DNA of 64,000 nucleotides from Thuidium tamariscinum (taxonomy: Eukaryota > Streptophyta > Bryopsida > Hypnales > Thuidiaceae), in NCBI GenBank assembly GCA_947034885.2, contig OX344752.2, forward strand, positions 16,864,001 through 16,928,000. The letters are read 5' to 3'. The first letter of the stretch is position 1. Every line of letters starts with the position of its first letter. A program made the position numbers and the translations under genes. Positions 12,113 to 29,157 of the stretch are shown here, piece after piece. The notes beneath the pieces are model-generated. The model was not told where the DNA came from and made no database searches. It was given only the letters and a program-made list of their open reading frames with translations.

Positions 12113-12570
12113 TGAAGAGTCATCTCCAAAAATATTTGTCAAAAGAATTTAGAATCCAAAAAAAGAGTTCATTTGTTAGGAGATTCAAAAGATAATCTTT
12201 CACTTTTCATTGGATGGTAGGAAAGGCAACATGTAGCAATTTTTAGGCATCAATTTTTTCATGAGAGCTACAAGAGCTCATTTCAATGTCTCAATAAGGT
12301 TGTCTTTTTAGTCATCCCATTTCATTTTGTAACTAGTTAAGTTGAACCAAGTTCTTAGAGTTTGTGAAAACAAATCATCTTCTCATGAACAAAGACAACT
12401 TCATAATGATTTTTTTTAAAAGGCTTGTGAATCAAGGAACATAGGACTTAGAAGTCAATTTTTTGGAATCAAGTTACTAGAATTGTTTTTGCTAAATTAA
12501 TTTCCTACCAAGAGACTTGAAGACTATCTTAGAATAGGAGTAATTAAACTTTATTTTTAATGCCCATTGT
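12113..12570. other. AT-rich DNA downstream of the BTB fragment
   Basis: No gene is recognised between the CACTA MITE and the stop of the BTB gene. It would contain the 3-prime flank of that minus-strand gene if the gene is expressed. Confidence 0.4.
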
Positions 12571-13275
12571 TTAGCCATGTACCGGTAGACTACTTGGCCG
12601 TTTCATTACCATTTTTATGATGCTTTGTACACGCTGAGGATTGCGCCTCATTTCCTTTAGGAAGCTTTTTGTATCAATAATGACATTGAAGTGGTCTAGA
12701 ATGTAATCACTGCAGGTAACAAAAAAGGCACCACCTACTTGCAATGAATCATCGAGGTAGTCCCAACAATTGTTGGGAGTTAATTTCCTATTTAAAAGAG
12801 GAAAGAGCACATCTTCAAGTCTAGTCACTACTTGGTACTTGTAGGCTGCCTTCCAAAACTCAGTAAAATGCTTGTAAATTGCAGCATCTACCAATGTTGC
12901 CATTGGTAGAGTGCCATCTCCATTGGTATATTTATACTCACTAGTCATGTAGAGCACAAGCAAGAACAATTGCAAACCATCAATTGTCATGTCAGGAATG
13001 TCTACACTGGATGTGAATTGCTTCTTCTTATTGTGATTAAACATGGCATAAAAAACAGGGGACACAGTAGCCAATACACTTTGGTGAGCTTTGACGGAGC
13101 CTCCTTGGGCAACAAGGGTGATATCTGTATGTATCCCTTCCTCCAACATCTTCAATAATAAATAATTAGCACAATGTATTTCCAATGTACGTCTCTCTTC
13201 TTTTAGACTTTGCCATTCCATGCTAGATCTTGTAAATTTAAAAACATCAATATTTGATGGATTTCCAAATTCCAT
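12571..13275 (-). CDS. BTB/POZ domain protein, N-terminally short
   Basis: A single open frame of 234 codons. Residues about 40-115 form a BTB/POZ fold (LLLKMLEEGIHTDITLVAQG, then KAHQSVLATVSPVFYAMF), followed by helices that resemble the region after the BTB domain. From memory it is closest to the plant At1g21780-type BTB proteins, with a similar EW..LKEERRTLE lead-in. Such proteins usually act as substrate adaptors of CUL3 ubiquitin ligases. That family is longer (about 320 residues) and has a further N-terminal region, so this copy begins near the BTB domain. No intron is needed. It stands alone in repeat-rich DNA, so it may be a retrocopy, a truncated duplicate, or the last exon of a longer gene whose upstream exons I cannot find. 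Confidence 0.7.
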   Translation of the reverse strand: MEFGNPSNIDVFKFTRSSMEWQSLKEERRTLEIHCANYLLLKMLEEGIHTDITLVAQGGSVKAHQSVLATVSPVFYAMFNHNKKKQFTSSVDIPDMTIDGLQLFLLVLYMTSEYKYTNGDGTLPMATLVDAAIYKHFTEFWKAAYKYQVVTRLEDVLFPLLNRKLTPNNCWDYLDDSLQVGGAFFVTCSDYILDHFNVIIDTKSFLKEMRRNPQRVQSIIKMVMKRPSSLPVHG

Positions 13276-16200
13276 TTTTGTAGAACAATGTATAAATTGT
13301 TGATAACAACAAAGAATAGCTATCCAATTTATATGCTCTTACATTCAATTTCCTAGCTCCAATAACATAAGATATGAGTTTTAGAAATATAAATCTATAT
13401 TAGACAAATTCTAAACCCTAAATCCTAACAAGTAGAAAAATAATACATATCCTAATATATTTTTTCTTTCTTGATCTTCATATATAATTGAATATATAAA
13501 TGAAATCTTTTCTATTTTTAAATATTAATTTTTAGTCTGATAAATAAAGTAAAAGAAATTTAAAAAAACTAAAACTTAAAGTAAAAACTTACTTTAAAAT
13601 AACTACCAATTGCATTTTCAAATAACTAACTTGCAATTATAGTTCTAATATAAAATTATATATACAATGTTTAATTTAAACTAATAGAAGATGGTACGCA
13701 TTATGAAATCGTAAGCATCATTCTTCAACACCATTTGTTGTGTGCATAAAGATGAAATTACATAAGAAATTGAGTAAGATAAAATTATATCAAATATGAA
13801 AATGAGATTCAAACAAGAATATCTAAAAATAATGTTTTCATCTAACATCCATTTATATTTTATTCCCAAAGCCAATATTGTATAAATTGTTGATCATTTG
13901 ATTATTGGAGTAAGATGCCATGATAGTTAATACCCTCTTTCTATTGAAACTTGTATATGACTATAGTGACTTTTAATTCGTTTTGTACCCCATTTATATT
14001 CTTCTTGATCTTAAAGATTGACTTGATTGTTAGTCATTTATTTCTAAAGGGCAACTAATAACTTCCCACAATCATCTAGATTTTTTTAAAAAGACTTTAT
14101 TTTGCTTTGCATAGCAACTTTTCAATCTTTTTGTTGAATTTTGTTGTCATACATTAAAAGAAAAAACAATGTCCTAAAAAACATGGAAATGAAATAATAT
14201 ATGTTGATTATTTTTGATAGGATGTCTTAATTTAAAAAATAATCAATACAACTATATCATGGCAACTAATTACCTCCCCATAATAACTAATTTAACACAA
14301 CCAAGTTTTTTTGTTAAATTGACATAATTTCATTATTAGGTGCCTAAGAGTCGATGCACTATCAGTGCTTCCAAACAATGGGTCTTATTTATGCCTAAGT
14401 TGACTCAAAGTTGTGAGAATGGCTCAAAGTGTGAATCCACAATGTGTGTTATTCTTTTTATAATCAAACAACAAGGCTATTGGGTTTTTTATGCACGATG
14501 ATTCCAAGGATGATTCAAATTAAAACTTATTGCACCACCCTGTAGAAAATTCCTTTTCCTTTCCAAAAATGTAAAACTTGACTCATTTTGACCTTCTTAA
14601 CAAAAGTTATCAATGAATGAAGTTTCATCCTTGAAAGGAATAACAAAACTTCATTCACAATTTCTAGGAGTTCTATGTTCTAAATTGATTCCAAATTTTG
14701 AGGATAAGTTATATATGGAAATTTTCAGTGATAATCAAAGTTTTGTTCACATTTGATGATTTCTTTAACTTTTCATCCTAAACTAGCCTAACTCTTCATC
14801 CTTCTCTAACTTTCAGAATTTTAAGTTTTTCTTGAATGGAATACATTTATGGCTTTTTGATTACTAGTTAGACTACAAGCTCATGGTCCTAACTTTTCCT
14901 TTCTAATCTATCTTATAAGTTCTTAGAGGAGCTTTCTCAATGCTTATGTCTCCATTGAGATATTGTCAATTGATTGTTTTTAAAATTTTCATATTTATCC
15001 TTCTAGATCATAATTCTCGATTTCTTAAATGATATTACACTTGTTAATCATACTTTTCTAATAGAAGTTATAGAAGGATAAAGTTTGACTACTAATTAAT
15101 TCTTTAAACTTCATCCATATTTTTCTCTTAATTTACAATTCAAATTTAAGTTTTTATCCAATTTTCATCCAAATTACACTCTAAACTTCATCCACTTCTA
15201 TCTTTTTCAATTTATGTTGAATTTTTATGTTTGAGATGTTTTTGGAAAGTTCTAAACTAGATCTATACTATTTTGAATCTCAAACTTGAAAAAATCTATT
15301 TTAAATACTTTGACTAGAACTTCTAGTTTCGCCACTATGTTTTTAAAGACTATCTTTGAAAATTAATAACAATTGGAGAGTTTAGTGACTTACCTCGTCT
15401 GGAAGTCATCTTCAACATTGTTGTAGAGGTTTTGCAATTATTCTTCATTTTTCATCTTATAGTACTTTGAGGAGTGTTCTTCACCAATTAAAAGTAGTGA
15501 CTCAATACAATTTTAACCTTCACTAGTCCTCTTTCTTTCTTTTTCTTTCTTTGACTTCAAAACTATTCCAACTACATTATTGTGTTTAAAGGTTGACTTT
15601 AGAATAATTGACTTCAAATTTTAAAATAATAATTGATCTTTAAGCTCTTTATCTCTTATAGTCTTATCTTGGTCAATTATTTTCTAATCCTCACTTTTAA
15701 TGGTTCAATTTACTACTCTTGGATTTTCACCTAATCTAACTTCCAATTCTCTAAGTGATAATTTCTACTTCACATCTAATTGTTACTTCATACCTTTTGT
15801 CATTTTATAGTAGTTTTGAGTGTGTATCGGGGTGTGTATATTGAAGACACTTTTGACTAGTGTTAGTTGAATTTTGAGACATTTGAAATACTAATTCCAC
15901 ATCTTTGTTTCTTATTTCTTCTATTCCTATGTCTCTCTTCGTCTAATTGTCTCCTACCTTGGATTATGACTAAACTCCTATCTTTCTATTTCTATTCATG
16001 TTGGTTTCAAAAGACAATTTTTTCCAAAAAAATTTGAAATGTTTAGGCCGTTTCATTGCCAAACTAGGCAATTATTGTAATTTTGTGTTTTTGAGGTTTG
16101 ATAGTTTGCAAATACATCATTTAGGATTATACAAGGTACATTGTAATTGTTTGTATGACTTTCTATTATGATGTATTTATAATGAACATAGGATATAAAA

Positions 16201-17040
16201 AATTAGCACCAAATTTTTTTTTAACTAAAAGATAGGCTATATGAAATAGACATCCTTTAGAAATTTAGGTAAAATAATCCCCCTTAAAAAATCCAAAAAT
16301 CACCTACATAGCCTTTGAATAATAGGGTCTTGTTCTTACATGATCAATGAACTTCCTGAATAGTGCACCTCCCGGGATGAATTGTTGGATGCAACTTCTC
16401 GGATTGTTTTTGCAACTTGATCACAAGTTGGAACAAAGTTAAACATTTGCATCACATATAGGGAATAGTGGATTGATGGTAGCTCTTTTGTCATAGCGTC
16501 CTAATTTCAATTAGGTTTATATATGAGCTATGACATTATAAAACTATAAAATATATGAAGTTTTTGTGTATATGTTATTCCTAATGAAGGCGATAAGAAG
16601 TATTGTGGGTTGTAGACACATGTTGTTCCTCATTAACTTTCAATTTGTTGTCATGTGGGGGGATGGGCATAGGTGAGGTCTACAACCTCTTGGAGCGATT
16701 TGCAAACAAGCTTCAAATTTCTCTTCAACCTAAAACTCTCATATTATGCCTAGTTTTGGCCTTCTACACTTTGTTAGAAAAGTTATGGTATTACAGGGTG
16801 AAAAAACTATTGTAAACTTTGTATCTTATTTTAGGGTGCCTTAACACTTTTGCATGATAAAAAATGGATGTTGGATTCATGACCAATTGAGGGTTCTTGT
16901 AGTAGTAGATACTATGGACTATAAATTTGCTCAAAATAATCCAAAACTATCATAAAGGATAAACATGATAGGAATTGATTTAAAATTAATTATAAAAGTA
17001 TTTTGCTCAATATCCATTTTGGGGATGTTCCAAAAAAATG
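13276..17040. other. Long AT-rich gene-free stretch
   Basis: Over 3.7 kb I see no coding frame, no recognisable transposon end and no RNA gene. Frames at 13681-13875 and 16603-16815 are short and look accidental. Strand composition is mixed, with repeated CTTCATCC-like words around 14.6-15.2 kb but no clear periodicity. Confidence 0.5.
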
Positions 17041-17048
17041 TTATTTGT

Positions 17049-18356
17049 GTGTTTGTCACGTTGAGATCTCCCGACCCATGCATCACCCATACATGTGCTT
17101 GGTACTGTTAAAAAGCTCTTGGTGAGGAGGGGTGTATGGGCTTGGTTTCGTGGCATTCCAACCTACGATGTGAAAGTTATTTATATTTGAGTATTTTTGG
17201 TTCTAAAAAATTAGAAAATTACTTTTACTTATATTTCGGTTCTAATCTTGGTATTGTTGGAAAGCCCTTGGTGCATGGACTTCGTTTCAAGGTGTTTGGA
17301 TCTATGGTGTGAGAGTTATTCAATTTCAAAGTTTTTATGCATTAAAAAATTGAAAAATTATTTTTATTTTGGATTTAACTATGGCAACGGCACAAGACAC
17401 ACTAGTCTATACTTTAAGATAGGTAGTTTGTTTTGTTTTGTTTTGTTTGTTTGTTTGTCACATTGACATCTTCCGGGATGTGCGTCCCCCACGTGTGTGT
17501 TTGGTATTGTCAAAAAGCTCTTGGCGAGGAGGGGTGAATGGACTTGGTTTCATAGCATTCTCACCTACATTGTCAAAAATATGGATTTTTGAATATTTTT
17601 GGTTCTAAATTTTTTTTAAATTACATTTATTTTGATTTTGGTCGCAATCTTGGTACCGTTGCAGAGCCCTTGGCAAGGAAGGGTGCACAAACTTGCTTTC
17701 GTGGTATTCTGACCTATTGTGAGAAAATTATGGATTTTTGAGTTATTTTTGGTTCTAAAAAATTAAAAAATTACTATCACTTATATTTTGGTTGCAATCT
17801 TGGTACCATCAAAAACTTACGCCCTTAGCAAGGAAAGGTGCACGGACTTGGTTTCATGGCATTTGGACCTATAGTATTATTTAAGTTATTGAATTTCAAA
17901 GTTTGCATGCATTCAAAAATTAGATCTGACTATAGCACACTAATTTGTACCTTAAGACAAGAAGTTTGTTTTGTTTTGTTTTGTTTGTATATGTTTAGAT
18001 CTCTTAGACTGTGTGTCCCCTGGTTGTGTGCTTGGTGCCGTCAAAAAGTTCTCTGCGCTAAAGGATACACGGGCTTGGTTTGTGGTGTTTCAATTGATGG
18101 TGTGAAAGTTATGGATTTTTGAGTATTTTTGGTTCTAAAAATTTTAAAAACTACTTTACTTATGTTTTGGTCACCATTTTGGTACCATCAAAAAGCTATT
18201 GGCAAAGAAGAGTGCACAGACTTTGTTTCGTGGGATTTGGACCTATGGAGGAAAAGTTATTGAATTGCAAAGTTTTTATGCATTGCAAAATTGCAAAATT
18301 ACTTTGATTTTGATTTTTGTGTGGCAACGGGCATAGGACACACTAGTTCAAATTAA
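17049..18356 (+). repeat. Composite tandem array, roughly 148-bp monomer
   Basis: About seven diverged copies of a monomer begin near 17099, 17247, 17499, 17649, 17799, 18032 and 18179. Each starts CTTGGTACCGTCAAAAAGCT or a variant, then has GGCGAGGAGGGGTGCA-, GGTTTCGTGGCATT-, GTGAAAGTTAT- and TTTTTGGTTCTAAAAA-like blocks. Longer spacers recur with a GTTTGTCAC..GAGATCT block, and GACACACTAGT sits near the ends (17396, 18336). This gives higher-order units of about 405 and 536 bp. It looks like a decayed satellite or the subterminal array of a larger element. Open frames inside it follow the repeat and are not genes. Confidence 0.75.
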
Positions 18357-18372
18357 CGTAGGATTCAGATTA

Positions 18373-18652
18373 AGTAAGGTAGGTACACCCAAAAGCGCCA
18401 CTTATTCATACTGAGCCTAGTTCCTGCTATTAATTAGTTCAAATTTTTATGTAGCCTTGTTGGCAAGTGAAAGCATGTTCCAACGCACTAAAGAACGTAG
18501 GATTTGGATATCGTATGCAAAAGTTATTAACAGTCAAAGTATGTTTCTGAAAGCACCATCTACAGTCTGTGAACATGACTGATTTCGGAAATGTATGTGC
18601 ACTGTAGATGGCGCTTTTAGGAACAAGGCGCTTTTGGGTGACCTACCTTACT
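18373..18652. mobile_element. MITE family G, copy 1
   Basis: A 280-bp element with matching inverted tips: AGTAAGGTAGGTACACCCAA and, from the other end, AGTAAGGTAGGTCACCCAAA, each followed by AGCGCC. A related copy occurs at 32349-32620 inside an intron of the peptidase gene. An inner inverted pair (GCACCATCTACAGT against ACTGTAGATGGCGC) adds a second stem. Class and target duplication are not clear. Confidence 0.75.
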
Positions 18653-19860
18653 GAGTAAATAGATTTTTGATTTCAAATCAATCAGCTTAGACCAAGTGAT
18701 CAAACGTAGTATTCCCATTTGGATATCGATTTGATTCTCAAAAACTGCACCGAAAAATTGAGAATCACGGTACTGGTAGCTTAGCTCCAACCAAGTGTTA
18801 CTTTTCCATTCCCTCTTTGTAAGTGGAAAAGCTTAACTATCATCGTCTTGTAATCAGAAATGGTGCATGGCCACGTGCTGTACTGTCAAATTAAGAGATC
18901 TGAGTGTGCAAAACTGATGAACAAACTTTGGATCTAGAAAAGCGTACAACCGTATCCGTCTCTGAGTTTGGGTGTTACCAGACCTGAATTCCACGAAGTT
19001 AGGATTCACAGCTTTGGTAGACCTTCAGTTGAATGAAGAACACCTGTCTAGACTTCCTCGATGCATTATTTTGAGGTGTTTTTCATTCCAGAAGAATTCT
19101 TGACTGAAATCAGGCCACAACTTGCCCTTCATTGCTCCCAGTATACTGTACATGGCAAGGAGGCTCATCTGCAGTTGCTCCGATCCTCCACCTGCCGCAA
19201 AGCTACCTGAGTACGTGCTTCACAGCCTCACTAAGGAGACCGTGTGGAGTCCGCGTTGGCGGTCACCGGAGTGATTTTGGGACTAGTGCTGGTTGGTGGC
19301 TGGGATTCGAATGTCCAGCTCCTCGGCAGGGACAGCTCTTCTTGGGGAGCCGAGTCTCGGAAGGACTCTTCTGGCGACCTGGAGCGAGCATAGAACGGGG
19401 AGAATTAATCGCCAGTTAGTTACAACAGATGAGATGGGAGCTCCTTCATTTTCTCAATTTATAGCCGATTCAAAATGACAGCCTCAGGTGCAATTAATCG
19501 ATGATCCAACACTTTGAAAACATTCAAAAACTATGTAGCGGTTTACAGAGAGATCAACCACTTTCAAACAAAAACTTCCCGCTAGGATCTTCAGGATTTT
19601 ATACAGGAAGTGCTAAATTTGGTGAACGAAAAAAGTGATGATTAGACTTCAACCCTGCTGTTAAGTCTGTGCATAGCAGAGGACCCTTTGCGCCGATAAG
19701 GTTGCAAGAACTCTCAGAGCAGATGGATACTAGCTCAACAACTATTTCAAGTAATTTTCCAAAAACTGAAAATGCAAGGCATAACCCAAGTCTGTTAATG
19801 ATTGAATAACCTGGAAGCGATATTAAAGAGAGAAGTGCACATATGGGTTACTAGGTTGGC
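18653..19860. other. 3-prime flank of the GLR gene
   Basis: This is more GC-balanced than the repeats to its left and lies directly downstream of the GLR stop codon at 19861 on the minus strand. It probably includes the GLR 3-prime untranslated region. The plus-strand frames at 19132-19419 and 19293-19478 overlap each other and resemble nothing known. Confidence 0.4.
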
Positions 19861-25182
<5,322 letters not shown>

Positions 25183-25309
25183 AGCTAGCGCTAGCTCCTC
25201 TGTTACAGCTTCAATTGCCCGTGGCCTCAACCAAATCCACGCATTCTGCTGCAGGCCTATCTAGAATGAATTCACAAAGTGACCCCGGCCCTCACACCCA
25301 CAAATCTTC

Positions 25310-25390
25310 GTCTCTCTCAATCCCCCCTCACTCTCTTTTGTCGAATTTGCAAGTGCGGCCTCTGTCTGGAACCCCATATATGCTTGTTTG
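25310..25390 (-). promoter_or_regulatory. Likely GLR core promoter
   Basis: On the minus strand a TATA-like GCATATATGG sits at about 25373-25383, roughly 190 bp upstream of the chosen GLR start codon. It is followed by a GA-rich leader (GAGAGTGAGGGGGGATTGAG at about 25316-25335). Position and composition fit a TATA box with a short 5-prime leader. No transcript evidence is available. Confidence 0.4.
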
Positions 25391-27031
25391 CGAGGATATT
25401 AAATGATATATGGTGCCGGCTGTTTTTCTAACACTTGAAACCACCACGACCACAAGGCAAAGCATGCACGTTGGGTCAAGACCTAGAGCTGCAACATTAT
25501 TTCTTAGAGAATCTCTTTCCCGTACTACTATCATGAATGCGGCGACAGCAAAATCCCAAGACTAGACTGACACAGGCTGCTTTGCCCCATTCCAAGTTCC
25601 AACATGGAGAAAGAAACCCGACCGGGTGATGCTTTACTGCAGTAAAAACGCCCGAGGGCTGGGAGGAAGGAGACACGCGGAAAGCGAAATAATCTGAGAG
25701 AAGCCGGACGGGGGCTGAGCAAGAAGAACAAACGAAAAGGATCAATTGAGCGAGGTCCAAGTTCCAACATGGAGCTCCATGGAAAGCAAGGCGACCGGTC
25801 TCAGTCCCTTGGTACGGTACGTCCACCCAGCATTCCCATCGACCTTGGCTTTGTTTTGACCTGTTCTTACAAACCTGGGAGTCCTTACAGGTACTGTCCA
25901 GCCTCCGTCGCCAGGTCTTTGCAAACATGAAAATCTCGCTGTGAGAGACGGGAGTAGTGTGCTGCGTAGGGATACTGTTGCCGAGAATCTGGCGCTAAGA
26001 TTACCTTAAGTTAAGAGAGGATAGACTTCAGTTTGAAGCGGTCGGATCTGCTCAGTAGATCGGCAGACCTGTCTACGATCACAACCACGGGCAGGGTACT
26101 AAGAATAGTTAATGGCGGCAGGGCCCAGGAGACTCATCATCGTCGTCGTGGGCTTGGTCTTGTGCTGGCATTGGCCACAAATCCCACAATGGTACAGTAT
26201 GCGTGGGCAGAAATTTGCTGAGCATTACAGAGCGCCGAGTGCCGCCAAATATGGTACAGAAAGTGTCAGTCACGTGGGAAATGTTTCGGAGTACAGATGA
26301 AGTCGGAGTGGCGGAGGAGTGGAGGCTTCCTCGACGGACGGAGCCCTGAATCATTCCGAGTTTTGTGAGTTGTGGAAACAGACAATCATCCACCAAGAAA
26401 ACAGGATTTCAGAAGACCATATTCATTTCATGATGTTTAGCCGGACAAGGACGGGCTGGTCTCAGTGGAAATCATCCTTTTTGCAACAATGCAAATCATC
26501 CACTACAAAAAAAACCCAATAGCATTCATTGGAGATCAAACTCCTATTCATTAGAGGATTTTTGAGGTGCACAGAAGGCCCCCAAAGATTGACATGCACT
26601 CCTATTTAATGAAGAGCAAAACTAATAGCACAAGTACCTACTTGCTTGTTGCTATCTTGTGTGAAGTACAAGTGAGGACTACAATAAATGACAAACCAAC
26701 AAGGTACTATTACCAAATATTAAATTTGGATAGTACAATATTCTATTGATGGTTGTCAAAGAAGAATCCATTAAAGGAATGGATGTACAATACTATATTA
26801 TTATCTTAATGGTTGTATCATCTTCTAAAAGAAGACAACTTAGTCTTACTAGATTTGATATTCATGGCTTTTTAAGGTCATTTGCTATATAGGTGATGTA
26901 TAGAAAACAAAAACTCTATTCCTCCCAATAAAAACCAAATTTGTTTCCACCTCTACTTCGGCAAATAGGAAATGTTGCAATAACTAAGATATGCATTCTT
27001 AACTAGTCACAAGTGGGAACAGACCTATAGT
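25391..27031. other. Intergenic region upstream of GLR
   Basis: GC-balanced to about 26500, then AT-rich. A 19-bp exact direct repeat, TCCAAGTTCCAACATGGAG, lies at 25591-25609 and 25756-25774; both copies are followed within 30 bp by a GACCGG motif, which suggests a short promoter duplication. Several overlapping frames on both strands (25497-26396) look accidental. CACTACAAAAAAAA at 26501 resembles a CACTA tip but has no partner. Confidence 0.45.
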
Positions 27032-27753
27032 GGGTGATTGCAAGAAACACTTGTCCTATTTTGTGTCACACTACATGTGCTGATCTGTTTTTTGGCCATA
27101 ACTTTTGTGTTTTGGCTCTGATTGACTCAAGATTTGTAGGGAAGGTACTCATAACTATCATAAGCCTTCCCTAATTTTTTCATAATTTTCAAAAATAATT
27201 TACTATCCAAAAATAGACCCCAATTGGATGTCACACTTGGCAGTTTAGGGGTTTTTAGTACTATGGAGTACCTTTTTTTAATGATCTTAAGATGAAATTT
27301 GGATGAGATGGTCTTCTAATAGACTTCTAGCAATCCAAGGAAGGATTTTTAAAAATAATTAAATTTATGTGGTGTGGAGGTCTACAAAGTGAGCTCCCTT
27401 CTGCTTGTATTTTGAAACATATAAAATATCATTTTGGTGGGTTTTTTTGTGAATAATCATCTCCATAAAGTTGTTGCAAATGGTCATCTTTGATTTTTTG
27501 AAAATATCTATTTTTACTATTTTTCCCTAATTAAAACATGAAGGTATGTATTTTCTGGAGGTTTGGCACTTTTCAAGTTCTCCTGATTAGAGAATTTTCC
27601 TATCCATTTCCTTCAGTGAAAACCTTCATCTTAGAGGTATATACGCTATTCATATTTTTCAAATATTTTTCAAATTAATTTTCTAATTTTAAAGTACTCC
27701 TGAAAAAATCAGCCAAACGCAACAAAATTGGCAGGTGTTTCTTGCAATCACCC
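27032..27753. mobile_element. TIR element family H, copy 1
   Basis: Tips are GGGTGATTGCAAGAAACACT at the left and the complement of AGGTGTTTCTTGCAATCACC at the right. TAGT lies immediately outside both ends (27028-27031 and 27754-27757). Length is 722 bp with no coding frame. GG-type tips and a short AT-rich duplication suggest the PIF/Harbinger superfamily, though the duplication here is 4 bp rather than the usual 3. That classification is tentative. Confidence 0.7.
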
Positions 27754-27769
27754 TAGTCTTGTAGTACAT

Positions 27770-28410
27770 TTTTAGCTAGTGTTCATAGGATTTTCAAAAA
27801 TAACTATTTATATGTTGTGTAGAAGTCCACAAAGTGAGCTTCTTTCTGCATGCATTTTGAAACGTGTAAAAAATTATTTTGGTGGTTTTTTGGTAAACGA
27901 CTATCTCTATAAATTTTTAGCAAATAAACACTAGAAGAAAATTGGCCAAAACTCTGTTTTTTTCAACATAACCATGTCAAGTGGGTTATGTTGATAACTG
28001 CATTGTAAATGTAGGGAAATCGTAGAAAAATGCAAATTCTGTGTTTTTCTGCATTTTCACTGCATATACAACACAATTTTCAACATAACCCACTTGACAT
28101 GGTTATATTGAAAAAATGCAGTTTTCTTCTAGCAAAACAATTTTTATTTTGTTTATTCAAACTCTTCATTTTTTATTTTATTTACTTATTTTTCATTAAT
28201 TAAAACCTTAAACTACCTATTTTCTTGAGATTTTGTACTTTTCTAGTTCTCCTCTCTAGAGATTTTTCTTACAAATTTCCTTTTCTAGTTACCTCCATTT
28301 TAGACATATATACATTGGTTATATTTTTAAATTTATAAAGATTATTTTTCTAATTTTAAAATACTCCAAAAGAACTCATGAGTATTGTAGCAAAACACAA
28401 CAAATAGTAA
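27770..28410. mobile_element. Partial H copy interrupted by a palindromic MITE
   Basis: Blocks matching the right half of H copy 1 appear in the same order: TTTTCAAAAATAA, GTCCACAAAGTGAGCT, GCATTTTGAAAC and ATTTTGGTGG. They resume after the insert at 27931-28132 with TCTCCTCTCTAGAGA and TTTTAAAATACTCC. It is therefore a truncated duplicate lying between two complete H copies, split by a younger insertion. Confidence 0.6.
27931..28132. mobile_element. Palindromic MITE nested in H
   Basis: About 200 bp with long inverted arms: CTAGAAGAAAA at each tip, then CAACATAACCATGTCAAGTG on the left and its complement on the right, around a centre at about 28030. I could not see a clean target duplication. 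The tips recall CACTA-type ends (CACTAGAAGAAAA on the left), but the right side lacks the final GTG. Confidence 0.65.
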
Positions 28411-29157
28411 GGGTGATTGCAAAAAACACTTGTCTTATTTCTTGTCCCCTTGACCTCCAACAAATAGTTTTTGCTCATAAATTTTGCATCTTTTTCCTTA
28501 TCAATTTGAAATTTGTAATGAAGATGGACACAAAAGTTTTATATGTTGTGTAATTTTTCAATTTAAAAAAAATTAATTTACCATATTTAAACTGCCCCCA
28601 ATTGATTGTCTACCTTGGCCATTTTGGAGGTTTTTAGTCCTATTTTTGACTCAAAACTCTAAATTTGAAGCCACAAATTGGAGGTCTACTAACATTTCAA
28701 GGATTGACAATGAGCCTTTATAAAATAGTAAAATGTCTATTGTCCACATGGGGTCAAAGTGACCTTCCTTTGCACAAATGCTACAAAGAGGGGAAAAAAA
28801 ATTTAGAGGAATTTTTTGTTGCAATATGAGCACAATTTTGTTTAAAAAATTTTCTTCTTTTAAAAATAATTTTTTGATTTTTTTTTAATTATTAAAAATA
28901 AAAAGGTCCACAGACCCTTTTTCTGCTATTTCCTGCTCCCTGTGGCCTGTGGAGTACTTATAGTAGTCTATAGTATTGCATAGTACTATGTAGTACTACA
29001 CTGATGGCCCTAATCTACAGGCGCGTGAAATCGACGGTTGAGATTTGTAGATGCGCGTCAGACGCGTTATACTGTCAAGATCGCATAGTACTGCTAGTAC
29101 TATGTCCAAAAATAGCATTTTGAGCCAAAAACGTGAAGTATTTCCTGCAATCATCCC
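28411..29157. mobile_element. TIR element family H, copy 2
   Basis: It starts GGGTGATTGCAAAAAACACT and ends TTTCCTGCAATCATCCC, with TAA at 28408-28410 and 29158-29160. Length is 747 bp. The interior includes a short GC-rich island at about 29015-29075 (GGCGCGTGAAATCGACGG) and TAGTACT repeats, both unlike the rest of the family and perhaps acquired. The 60-codon frame at 28651 is not a gene. Confidence 0.65.

Noticed and set aside
19132-19419. 95-codon plus-strand frame downstream of GLR
   Set aside because: No similarity to known proteins; it overlaps a second frame in another phase.
26501-26514. CACTACAAAAAAAA, a possible CACTA tip
   Set aside because: No complementary tip or target duplication was found within several hundred bases.
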